From: Echinarachnius parma
Lineage: Eukaryota; Echinodermata; Echinoidea; Clypeasteroida; Echinarachniidae
Assembly: GCA_037951105.1 (NCBI GenBank)
Contig: JBAMJV010007443.1
Location: 1-64,000, forward strand
Direction: 5' to 3'
DNA: 64,000 bases
Shown one piece after another: positions 53,747-64,000 of the stretch (positions are counted from its first letter, which is position 1; the number at the start of each line of letters is the position of its first letter). The notes beneath the pieces were generated by a model. It did no database searches, was not told the DNA's origin, and worked only from the letters and a program-made list of their open reading frames with translations. A program made the translations under genes and the position numbers.

Positions 53747-54060
53747 CGATATTGCACAAAATGACATTTGAGACTTCAATCTTACATCAATATCATTGTA
53801 AAATACAATTGAAAGATTTGTGAAAGTTTGAAAGAAAACGAACACTGTTTACCTAGTGAAAAAAACGAATATTGAGTTCATATTTTATCACCGAATACTG
53901 ATGGTCTGCCATACTTTTGTCGTAGTAATGAATGATCCGTTTGAGATATTCGCACCCGTGTATTTTTACACACGTAGTACATAATTCATGGAATTTGAAC
54001 TCGCTCGGCTCAAAGTTCAATCTCCGGAATGTTCTCACGGGTGCTGCATGCGGACGTTCT
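53747..54060. mobile_element. MITE family 2, copy 3 (truncated)
   Basis: It matches 22,895-23,205 until CGGACGTTCT, where the 6.8-kb element starts. The right half is not found after that element. Confidence 0.75.
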
Positions 54061-54084
54061 CCCTGCTGGAAAGTTCACACTCAT

Positions 54085-54960
54085 TCACAGTGTGAATCAC
54101 AGTGTGAATCACACTGTGGTTCACAGTGTGAATCACGGTGCGCTTCACACTGTGTATTTCGGGCGTTTTCACAGCGTGGACGCGTCGTTCCACAGTGTGA
54201 ATCACAGTGTGGTTCACAGTGTGAATCACAGTGTGGTTCACAGTGTGAATCACAGTGTGGTTCACAATGTGAATCAGTGTGGTTCACAGTGTGATTCACA
54301 CTGTGGAATGATGCGTCCACGCTGTGAAAACGCCCGAAATACACAGTGTGAAGGCGTTTTCACAGCGTGGCCGCATCGTTCCAGTGTGAATCACAGTGTG
54401 GTTCACAGTGTGGTTCACAGTGTGGTTCACAGTGTGAATCACAGTGTGGATCACAGTGTGGTTCACAGTGTGGTTCACAGTGTGAATCACAGTGTGGATC
54501 ACAGTGTGGTTCACAGTGTGGTTCACAGTGTGAATCACAGTGTGGATCACAGTGTGAATCACAGTGTGAATCACACTGAACCGCACTGTGATTCACACTG
54601 TGAACCACACTGTGAAAAGAACATACTCATTCACACTCATTCACTCATCCACACTGTGTATTTCGGGCGTTTTCACAGCGTGGCCGCGTCGTTCACACTG
54701 TGGTTCACAATGTGAATCACAATGCGGTTCACAGTGTGAATCACACTGTGAACCAGATTGTGAAATGCTTGAATTTAACATTGTGGAGATTCACACTGTG
54801 AAAAGAACACACTCATTCACAGTATGAAACACAGCATGCATCACTCTGTGGTTCACACTGTGAAAGTGTCACTACACCATGAAATCACAAAAATTAACAT
54901 TGTGGAGATTCATTCACAGTGTGAATCACACTCTGAGACTGTGTGACCATATTAAAAATG
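54085..54960. repeat. Left CACAGTGTGA array
   Basis: Dozens of units alternating TCACAGTGTGAA and TCACAGTGTGGT. Inside, AAATACACAGTGTGA and GGGCGTTTTCACAGCGTGG occur in both orientations, marking a higher-order palindrome. The array decays after about 54,850. Cys/Ser/Gln- and His/Ser/Val-rich frames are repeat artefacts. Confidence 0.9.
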
Positions 54961-55799
54961 CTAGAATTTAACATTGTGAAAACCTCACAATGTGAAACAT
55001 CCATCACACTATTAAATGAAAAAATGAAATTGTTCACCGTGTGGACTTTCATAGTGTACTTGATGAAACTGCCACCTTGAAATAAGTAGTTTTAAACTTC
55101 CACAATGTCAAATATGTCAAATTAGGAAAATGTAGTTTTGTAGAGCTTAGTATAATACATAATATAAAGGACAAATGGTCGATAGTCAATGTTTACTTAT
55201 AAACTTTAATTAATAGATATATTTACCATCAAAGCATGTCTAAAACATATTTACATTTCATAGCATTTTACAGTACCTTAATCAACATGTATTTCAAAGG
55301 TTTACAATTATGTACTTTTCAGTTTTCACTAAGGACATACATACATACCTAGAGAATATAATGCTATTATATAAAAATTGCAAGTCGGTCAAGACCAGAC
55401 AAGCGAGCAGCCGCCGGGATATTCAGCACACAGATAGCATGCCACATACTCTACAAGATCGCATTGTTATTTAAACAATAAATAATACATTTATAATTAA
55501 AGGTGCACCTGTAAAGCGTCTTCAGATATTAATTAATTCTGCAAATTTATGCAGAAATCCCCTTTTCATCTGTAAATCACTAAATATTGTCAGAATATAC
55601 TAATTTTGTGCAAAATCTTTCTGTATGACTCTTTCTGTGTGACAGCCAAAATTGTCCTTTATTTTTATTTGTATTTCTTTATTTTTGTCAACTTATGTAT
55701 GCAGTATTTAGAATGAACAATAATAAAGGTTTTTCTAGGAGAAAATCCATAGGTTTGGTACCCAAATCACAAAATTTAGCAAATCACTTACCAAAGGTC

Positions 55800-56030
55800 A
55801 CGTGACTTCATTACCGTATACCCGGTCATTGCAAATATGGTTGGAAAACTTCAAAGTCTTCAATATAAAAATGTATGAAGTCACATGGCAGTGCATACAT
55901 TGCATAATTATTGCACAAAACGTCAATGGGGGGGGGGGGGGGGGGGCTAGGATTCCATCCCCCCTTACCCGTACCAGCCTGGTTAGGGTTAAGATAAGGA
56001 GAATGTTTATCTCTGGCAATACATTTTGGA
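55800..56030. other. Repeat fragment shared with 62,230-62,460
   Basis: The phrases GGTCACGTGACTTCATTACC, a G or C run and TGGTTAGGGTTAA recur in order near 62,288-62,460 (GGTCACGTGACTTCGTAACG, GTTAGGGTTAA). Unclassified dispersed repeat. Confidence 0.45.
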
Positions 56031-58227
56031 AACATCTCTATTTTAGGTACACACAATTTACGGGTCCATTAATTTATAAACCTATACCTCCAGAGGTCCC
56101 GATTTTGATTCCTGGGCCTTTTTTTTCTAGGACACCAGATTACATGACTGAAAATCACAGCAACTTTCCAGCCTTTTGAGTCATCCAAGACCGATGCATC
56201 ATTTACCGATTAGTGGTGTCCGTGCAGACGTAATAGACTCTTTTCGCAAATGGAATTGCAAGGGCCGAGTATGGAGGAATCAGTCAGCTGTGAACGTATC
56301 CGTACTCTGGCTACGTCGCGAACTATTTGCAGTTTCGTAGTGAAGAGTACGGGGAACGTGCATCGATACGATGGGAACGTATCCTTGCTCAAGAGAACAG
56401 GCGCGCTGATTGGCTGAACATGCACTGACCTCTGGCTGACCCATTGAGTATGGAGTGTCCGCGCCGCTCTACGCCGGATGCTAATTCAGCCGCATACCGT
56501 TGTATGTTTGGACGATACGCGGAAATTTTCGCTCTGAGTGCGACTCCCCGCTAAGATTTGCGTTGTAGAATAACTGCGTCGTCGTTGCGAAAACGGCCTA
56601 ATGATACAGCAGGCAGACAGATAAATGGCGGCCTTCTGTATTTGGTTGATGCACAACCCTGCTGAGCAGCTCCTAAGACCCCGGTTTTGAAGATGGAAGA
56701 GGCACACCTCCGCTCCATAGATGAAGTTGGCTGTCACTCCTTCATGTCCCGATGTCCTCTGTGGAGTTCGCTCCTGGCCATCTTCCCCCACATATTCTAT
56801 TCAGATATGAATCAAAATAAATGAGAGATACAAATGTTAATACATCTAATATTCTGATTTAAATGCTAGCATGAAGGTGATGAATACATGTCAAAAGCTA
56901 CATATCTACTGAAAGAAATAAGACAACAAAAATCCCAGCGAATCTTTTCCAAATTGTGATTTTGCCCTCCCACACATTACTAAATTATTACCTGGGTTAT
57001 AACAATTTTTTCAGAAAAAGGACAAAACACTCTCTGAAACATTATCCAATCCCATTGCATCTTTCATTCGAACATAACACTGTCCCGTAAGCCAGAGCCA
57101 AGCAGATCGCTGCCGTAACTCTTGTGTGCTCTGTTTCTTTTTGCTTTGTTAATCCATGGTCCCAAGTTGTTTATTATGAACGAGTTATACTCCATGAAAT
57201 ATCTTCAGGTGTTCACTTTACTTGTCTTAAGTAATTGGCAAATAATATCTTGATTTTCCTCAAGGCGCTGGGCCCAGTCTTGTACAATTCCTATAACAAA
57301 AGGGTGAATGTAACATCCCAGAGAATTGATTTTGTTTTGTAAGACCACAATACTAACCTGCAGACATGTCCTTCTCAGCACAGTGCCACGCCTGGTAATA
57401 GTGCGTATGGTTCTCTCGAGTCGTAGCCCCCGGAAAACCGGGCTTGGTACTAGTGCGAGGCGGTCAGTGAGTCGGCGGGTCACCAGAGTGGAGACATGTA
57501 TGGTGCAACGGTTGACTCGATGTCCTTCAGTTATGGCCGATCTTTTCTCTGAACATGCATCTCTGTGGAGTCTGCTTCTGGCCACCTGCCCAGAATGTGT
57601 TCTATTCAGAAACGAATCAAAATATATGAGAGAAACAAATGTTAATAAATCTAATGTAAAGGTGGCTCGGATTCGTATATCAGACGCACCCCGCCATCTA
57701 ATTGCGCGTGGTGCGTACCCGCAGTGTAGCATCCCGAAGCTTCATGATCTTTAAATGCTAGTTTGAACTTGTAATTATTGAAATGATGTATATTATGTGA
57801 AAAGCTCTATAATACCTGAAAGAAATATGACAACTAGTCTTGTACGGATACAGGACTATTAGAATTTGATTACACTCAGTACATGTACATGTAACTCACT
57901 TACTCATGTGGTGCAGGAAGCATGCGGGTAATACACGGCCATGATGGCAGTCATTCAGATAGCAGCGACACTTTGAGATGGATCATGTACTGACAAATCC
58001 TATATAGATTTCTCTATATTTCCAACATTTTAGGAAAATAATTTCTAGGGCCAATTATGTTTGATTTTGCCAAATTTATTTTAAATTCAGAATTTTGCAT
58101 GTAAATTTTACAACTTTTTCTGAACATAGCCCATAGTTCATGTATTGCAGATCCTGTGTACAAATCAGTTTAGCATTGCTCTGGTCGCTTGTGTGTCATG
58201 CACACTTGATTCAAATCTACCGCTTTC

Positions 58228-58461
58228 ATGGCCTCTTTGACAATATTACTGAAACATTTTATGGTCTGCCTTCTAGCGCTTGACGCTATTACTATCTACG
58301 AGTATGAGTATGATTGCCGCCCGCCGTGCGAGCAGATAACATCCTCATGGACGACCATTTGTCGATTACGGAAAATCAGTTACTGCATGGTCTGTCCATC
58401 CGCAGCTGTTAATACAGACTACAACATTAGCACAAAAAACAAAATTTCAATGTATTCATGA
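58228..58461 (+). CDS. Hypothetical small secreted Cys-containing peptide
   Basis: A 77-codon frame starts MASLTILLKHFMVCLLALDA, which has signal-peptide character. It then has five Cys in a short stretch (DCRPPCEQ, ICRLR, YCMVC). It lies inside the 6.8-kb element. No family is recognised, and chance or a shadow of other coding is possible. Confidence 0.2.
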   Translation: MASLTILLKHFMVCLLALDAITIYEYEYDCRPPCEQITSSWTTICRLRKISYCMVCPSAAVNTDYNISTKNKISMYS

Positions 58462-58849
58462 CTACCAGTAACCATGGACTGACTGGTAACTGACATTCTA
58501 TAATTGACAAATGGTTGTCTACGATGGTGTTATCGGCTCTCACCGCAGGCGTCAATCGGAGCGTCTAGCGCTAAAAAGCCGATAATTGAAATAGAATATG
58601 GTAACATTGTTATCAACGACAACAAAGTCAAAGATTAAACATGCTAAAAGACTAAAGAGGCCATGAAAGCGTTGGATAAATTTGTCGATCTACTAGTACA
58701 CTCCATTATTACATTCAGCGATTCACATTCATTGACATTGTCATTAACTTATCTTAGTATCTTATATTATTCATATCATAGACATAGTCAGCAGAGCTCA
58801 ATCTATAAACATTCAACCATACAGAAAGTCATACAAATTAATGACTCAC

Positions 58850-59034
58850 CAATCCACACATCACATGTCCAGTCGCCAGCATATCCATGTAGCGTGCAGC
58901 AGTCCAGCACATTCGCCTGGTATCTCGTTGCAATGCAGGCGTATCGGAATTCAGATACGGTTTTACTCTCGGAAACAAAGGTCGATGAACAGAACTCGTT
59001 ACAATACAAACTCAATAATGTAGTAACTGGATCG
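58850..59034 (-). CDS. Hypothetical Cys-rich exon
   Basis: On the minus strand an acceptor (TTCCGAACTAG) and a donor (GGATTG then GTGAGT) frame 185 nt that stay open. It encodes LYCNEFCSSTF, EFRYACIATRYQANVLDCC and GDWTCDVWIG. The phase-1 donor and Cys density suggest an extracellular module. A CpG-rich area with TGACGTCA lies upstream at 59,211. I found no convincing next exon, so this is a candidate only. Confidence 0.3.
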
Positions 59035-59635
59035 CTAGTTCGGAACAAACAACTCAAATTCAAACAATAGTCGAGAAGATAACTGTAGATATACGATCGG
59101 GATCCAGCTTCTGTCATTTTATTTCAGAAATGCAATTCGGAGAGTTAATACAGCAATACAGCATGCCCCCACGCGCAGGTAACGATATTCGAATATTCGG
59201 ATACGGTGCATGACGTCACTCACGTCGTGAATGGGCGCCGCAACAATTCGGCAAACGGCTATCTCGTCCCAATTACGAATTGGACTAAACGAGTTGATTA
59301 GCGATCTGCTCTTGACCAAGGACAACTCGCAAACAGAAGCATTTCAAAATTTAATTTTTCTAAAAAAATAAAATAAATTTGGAAGAACAGGTCTTCACAA
59401 GATCATTATTACCCAATAGGTCGAGCTAGCCTCTTGCCGAGTTAGCTGCTGACCGAGTTGCTATGACGTCATAAAAATCAATGCAGCGTACCCATGAGGG
59501 GTTGATGGGTTCAATACCCCCCCCCCCCCCCACTTCATGAAAAAGAGCTGTTCTGGGTCGTTCAACCCCCCGCCCCCCCCCCCTTTACAAAATTTAAGTG
59601 GTCAGTCGAGGCCACTTCTTAGTGGTCTTGACCAT

Positions 59636-59831
59636 CAGTGGCGTAGCGGGGTCAGAAGGATAGGGGGGCACCACAATTATTGGGGGGGGGGGGGCGCACA
59701 CCTTATGTATTTTTTTTCTTCAAAAAATGTCCCGTTATGTTTTGTATTGTATTTTTCAAATTATTGGGTAGGGGGGGGGGGGGGGGCACGTGCCCCTCCC
59801 CCCCCCCCCCCACCCCGCTATGTCGCCACTG
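59636..59831. mobile_element. hAT-like MITE CAGTGGCGTAGCG, copy 3
   Basis: 196 bp from CAGTGGCGTAGCG to CGCCACTG, flanked by an exact 8-bp duplication TTGACCAT (59,628-59,635 and 59,832-59,839). Ends plus 8-bp duplication fit the hAT superfamily. Gly- and Pro-run frames inside are artefacts of the G and C runs. Confidence 0.9.
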
Positions 59832-60299
59832 TTGACCATCATAACAAACGTCTCGGTCTTGGCCTCAAACATTTTTGAGGATCTCGGAATTCGGCTTCGA
59901 ACAAATCTTCACCGACATCTGGCCCTCTCTAAACAATTTAACGGACACCCCCCCCCCCCCCCCTACCCTCAAAAGTTCTTCACCGACACCCTACCCCTCC
60001 CCTTGAACAAATCCTAGATATGCCACTGTTTTAGTGTACTATGTCTCGATAAAATCTATACCGCTTACGAGTCAAACATTGGTTACTGTTTGTAATATAA
60101 TATTGAACCATCTTTGAAATATATTCAAATCGGTGAAATAGTATAATGAATACAATAAATACAATAATATTGACATATTTGTTGTGTCTAGCTATTCAGT
60201 CAAACCTATGTACACCAAGGGGAAGTTTAAGACAAGTGGCCACTGCATGCAGGTGACCTCTATAGACAGGTTCATTTCATTGTTAATACATTTATCTGC

Positions 60300-60855
60300 A
60301 CATTTTCACACTGTGAAATAGTTTTCACTGAGTTGTCAGATTGTGATTTTTTTTCACAGAGTACGGGTCACATTGTGAATTCTCCAGTTCACACTGTGAA
60401 ATAGTTTTCACTGAGTTGTCAGATTGTGATTTTTTTTCCACAGAGTGGCCACATTGTGAATTCTCCAGTTCACACTGTGAAATACTTTCCACAAGGTGAA
60501 TTATATTTTTCACAATGTGAAATATTTTTTACGGAGTGGCCACACTGTGAATTCTTCTGTTCACATTGTGAAATCTGTGTCGCAAGATATTCACACTGTG
60601 AAAATCTGGTTTTCATAGTGTGGAATAAATTTCACAATGTGGCCACAGTGTGAAAACACATTTCACATTGTGAAAACACATTTCACATTGTGAAATCAAA
60701 TTTCACAATGTGAACACTGTGTGGTTTACCACAGTGTGGCTGTGTCCACACTGTGAAAACATTTCATTCACAGTGTGAAATGAATTTTCACAGTATGAAA
60801 TGTGTTTTCACAGTGTGAAATGTGGATTCACACTGTGTTTCACACTGTGAATGAG
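60300..60855. repeat. Right CACAGTGTGA array
   Basis: Units are more diverged than on the left, with TTTTTCACAGAGT, TTCACATTGTGAA and CACACTGTGAA variants. A 100-bp segment containing CAGTTCACACTGTGAAATAG is tandemly duplicated (about 60,300-60,500). Confidence 0.85.
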
Positions 60856-60879
60856 TGTGAACTTTCCAGCAGGGTATGG

Positions 60880-62060
60880 CACGCTTAATTACATCAAAGC
60901 GGCTATGGGTCGCCGTCACAATATGACATCTCAAATATAACATTAGAACAATGTTATACCGATGTCGGAGAAATCGCAAATTAAGAGGTCGGTCAATGGA
61001 TGTGAAATTGATGTCGGGCCGATGTTTTCAATTGGACATCACAAATATGACGTCAAGCCGATATCGCGCCGATGTCAGAATTGGCAGCAATTACACAAGT
61101 CGGCAAATAGTCATGAAATTGATGTTCAGCCGATGTCAACATCCCGACATGAATATGACATGTGCAATATGACGTCGAGCTAATATCGCGCCGATGGTGG
61201 AACTGGTAGCAATTTAAGAGGTCGGTAAATGGTTGTTAAATTGATATCGGGCAGATGTTATTAATTAGACATCAATGTGACCGCTTAAATATGATATCAG
61301 GCCGATGTAAGAACTTGCAGCAATGTATAAACTCTGCAAATGGTCATAAAATTGAAGTTGCGCCGATGTCAATATTCCGACATCAATATGACATCTCCAA
61401 TATGACGTCGACCTAATATCGCGCCGATGTTGGAACTGGTTTCAATTTAAGAGGTCGCTAAATGGTTGTAAAATTAACGTCGGAAGAATGTTATTAATTG
61501 GACATCAATATGATATCTACAATATGATGTCAGGCCGATATCCCGCCGACGTAAGAACTTGCAGCAATGAAACAACTCGGCAAATGGTCTTTAAATTGAT
61601 GTTGTGCCGACGTCAATGATTAGACATGAATATGACATCTCAATGATGACGCCATCACGATATCCTGCCGATGTCAGAACTGGCAGCTATGAAACGAGTC
61701 GGCAAATGGTCATAAAATTGATGTTGCGCCGATGTCAATAGTCCTACATGAATATGACATCTCATAAATGACGTCGGGCTAATTTCGCGCCGATGTTGGA
61801 ACTGGTAGCAATTAAAGAGGGCAGTAAATGGTTGTAAAATTTATGTCGGGTCGATATTATTAATGAGACAAGAATAGGATATCTCAATTTTGACGTCAAA
61901 CCGAAATCCTGCCGATGTCAGAATGGGCAGCAATGAATCAAGTCGGCTAATAGTCATTAAGTTGATGTTGAGCCGATGTTAATAATCCGACATGAATATA
62001 ACATCTCCAATATGACGTCGACCTAATATCGCGCCGATGTTGGAACTGGTATCTTTCTTG
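60880..62060. repeat. GATGTCGG-type repeat array, left block
   Basis: About four units of roughly 310 bp, each passing through GCCGATGTC, GACATCAATATGACATCTC, ATATGACGTC and AAATGGT(T/C)(G/A)TAAA. The short near-palindromes CCGACATCGG and GACGTC recur throughout. No left terminus like the one at 63,296 is visible, so the left end seems lost at the junction with the 6.8-kb element. Confidence 0.75.
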
Positions 62061-62455
62061 GAATGTATTTCTTTGTTTTGTTTTACTTATGTATTTTATT
62101 GTATTTGTTGTTTATTTTATTTCTAACTATAATTCAACTATTTTGAACCCCAAAACAAATATATAATATGTAAACAAGACCAAATAACCAATGATATACC
62201 TCCTTTTACGAAAACTGATATTTCCATATGTTTTGTACACAAATCACGAAATTGAGTGATTTTCGGGCTGACATGCATAGACAATAGGTCACGTGACTTC
62301 GTAACGATAGGTCCGATTTTCAAAATTGTTGTTTTAAAATAATATGCGCACGACCCAAAAGAAAAAAGTCACCAAGCAGCGGCGCGTCATCTTACCGAGT
62401 TTTGGAGCAATACAAACATCGCGGATAATGCCCCCCCCCCCCCCGGCCTTGTTAG
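62061..62455. other. Unique centre between inverted repeat blocks
   Basis: AT-rich, then a poly-C run and GTTAGGGTTAA. It contains the dispersed phrase shared with 55,790. No coding signal. Confidence 0.45.
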
Positions 62456-63296
62456 GGTTAAATTGCTACCAGCTCGAACATCGGGGCGATATACGGCCGA
62501 CTTTATATTTAAGATGTCATATTCATGTCGAATTATTGACATCGGCACAACATCCATGTAATGACTATTTACTGATTAGTTTCATTGCTGCCATTTATGG
62601 CATCGGCAGGATATCGCTTTGGCCTCATAATTGAGATGTCATATTGATGTCCCATAACAAAACATTGGTTCGACATCAATTTTACAACCATTTACCGACC
62701 TCTTTAATTGTTTCCAGTTCCAACAACGGCGCGAAATTAGCCCGACGTCATTTATGAGATGTCATATTCATGTCGGATTATTGTCATTGGCGCAACATCA
62801 GTTTAATGACCATTTGCCGAGTTGTTTCATTGCTGCCAATTCTGACATCGGCGCGATATCGGCTTGACGTCATATTTGTCATGTCATATTGATGTCAATT
62901 AAAAACATCGGCCCGATATCAATTTCACAACCATTAAGCGACCCCTTAAAATGCTATATTTCGACATCGGTACGACATTGGCCCAACGTCATATTTGAGA
63001 TGTCATATTCCTGTTGGTTTATTGACATCGGCCTGACATTAATTTCACAACCCTCTATCGGCCTCTTAAATTGCTATCAGTTTCGGCATTGGTGCGATAT
63101 TGGCGCGACGTTTTATTTAAGACGTAATTTTTTCGTCAGCTTAATGACATCGGCACGACATTCAATTAAAAAACCTCTAACTTAAATTCAACATTGGAGT
63201 AATGTTGGCGCGTTGTCTGTTTGCCAACCGCGATCTTGCCGACAACGTGCCGACAACTGCCGACATCGGTCCGACGTCAGCTGGCTAGCTGGGTAC
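62456..63296. repeat. GATGTCGG-type repeat array, right block, with terminus
   Basis: The same units as the left block but inverted, ending GACGTCAGCTGGCTAGCTGGGT. Together with 60,880-62,060 this makes a large palindromic element whose right end is CTAGCTGGGT. Confidence 0.75.
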
Positions 63297-63847
63297 TTAT
63301 AATATTTTTGTCAACTTGCTTTGAGAATCTTGAATACATTTTATTGAATTGCGTTTAATCGATTACAAATACTATTATAAATAAATTCAAAAGTAAACAA
63401 AAAGTATTGCTATCGGGGAATTCATGATCGATTATAAGTGATCGTAAGTGAAATGTAAAATTTCAATTTTTGTAATTATTTGTATTAAAAAATATATTTT
63501 TGTCATGTCCTTGCTGCTGTATATAATTTATAAAGATATATAAGAATATAAATAACACCTGTAAAAAGTGTTATGAATATGATTTGGAGGTTGATTATTT
63601 CAGAATGAACACTCTGCAATATACTAACCATTACAAAACATACATGCTAAGAAGAGGTGTATAATTGTACCGATTGCGACCTGTGTTCGTAGGACGATAG
63701 GATGATAGGTTTAGGATTAGGCAATAGGTGTAGGAATAGGATATTTGTAGAATTATGAATTATGAATTATGAATGACTGGAAAGGTTAAACAATTATGAA
63801 TGACTGGAAAGGTTAAACATGGATCGAACGTGGAATCTATGCATCTA
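63297..63847. other. AT-rich spacer
   Basis: No genes. A short direct duplication of ATTATGAATGACTGGAAAGG lies at about 63,764-63,812. Confidence 0.4.
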
Positions 63848-64000
63848 CCCAGCTAGCCACCTGACGTTGTGCCGATGCCGAAAGTTGTTGGCCCGATGTT
63901 GGCATATCGCGGTCGGCAAACTGATGTCGCCCCAACATTACGCCAATGTCGAATATACGCGAAATGCGAATTTCGCGAAATGGTTGCAATTGAATGTCGG
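63848..64000. mobile_element. Left end of a second CCCAGCTAGC element (cut by the window)
   Basis: It opens ACCCAGCTAGCCACCTGACG, the inverse of the terminus at 63,296, and continues with GCCGATG and TGATGTCGC words to the window edge. Confidence 0.7.

Larger units (their letters stand above)
54061..60874. mobile_element. 6.8-kb element with CCCTGCTGG ends and CACAGTGTGA arrays
   Basis: The first 36 bp (CCCTGCTGGAAAGTTCACAC onward) is exactly inverted at the right end (60,839-60,874). Both ends continue into long arrays of the 10-bp near-palindrome TCACAGTGTGA (54,085-54,960 and 60,300-60,855). The 5-kb interior has no recognised transposase. It contains an hAT-like MITE (59,636-59,831), a diverged internal duplication (56,690-56,880 against 57,515-57,790), CpG-rich patches and weak exon candidates. 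No target duplication is evident, since TCT on the left faces TATGG on the right. Confidence 0.75.

Noticed and set aside
54029-54715. 228-codon frame rich in HSVNHSV repeats
   Set aside because: It is a direct translation of the CACAGTGTGA array; all frames on both strands stay open because the unit lacks stops.
60880-63296. Centromeric-type satellite
   Set aside because: The units reverse orientation around a unique centre and end at a transposon-like terminus, so a palindromic mobile element fits better.

Overview
The window looks like animal genomic DNA and holds a tandem pair of spliced genes in a very repeat-rich setting. It is AT-rich, with long G/C homopolymers, many short inverted-repeat transposons, non-LTR retrotransposon remnants and canonical GT-AG introns. 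The gene family (signal peptide, EGF, C-type lectin-like domain) and the style of the repeats suggest a marine invertebrate, plausibly an echinoderm or another invertebrate deuterostome. That assignment is inference. There is no sign of bacterial operons.

The genes are two head-to-tail paralogues on the + strand, A (ATG 3813 to stop 16423) and B (ATG 28232 to stop 40150). I reconstructed each by joining six exons; every junction keeps frame, and all introns after the first are phase 1. Each encodes a small secreted protein (271 and 268 aa): short signal peptide, an unrecognised Cys-containing segment of about 60 aa, one EGF domain and one C-type lectin-like domain. The duplicated unit is larger than the genes. 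About 1 kb of upstream DNA and several kb of 3' flank also align (about 2.76-19.1 kb with about 26.6-45.4 kb).

Layout: 0-2.8 kb, a MITE, a foldback element, a minisatellite and a LINE-like 3' end. 2.8-16.4 kb, gene A; its 8.4-kb intron 2 carries a 5-kb compositionally distinct insertion, a CCCGGG hairpin element and a MITE containing a tRNA-like sequence. 16.4-26.6 kb, duplicated 3' flank, a 1.5-kb hairpin, further MITEs and a 1.95-kb TIR element with a polypurine core. 26.6-40.2 kb, gene B; intron 2 holds a broken reverse transcriptase and intron 5 a 2.9-kb nested inverted-repeat complex. 40.2-53 kb, duplicated 3' flank, nested MITEs, palindromes, a LINE fragment and a second foldback copy. 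54.1-60.9 kb, a 6.8-kb element bounded by arrays of CACAGTGTGA. 60.9-64 kb, arrays of GATGTCGG-type repeats with CCCAGCTAGC ends.

The most unusual objects are: (1) the 4.5-kb TIR island in gene A intron 2, whose end carries an octamer plus TATA box; (2) the 6.8-kb CCCTGCTGG element and its CCCAGCTAGC neighbours, which pair similar termini with very different subterminal palindromic satellites; (3) a foldback family with 8-bp target-site duplications; (4) near-complete conservation of exon 3 between two otherwise diverged paralogues. All similarity statements come from reading the sequence by eye; no database search was possible.
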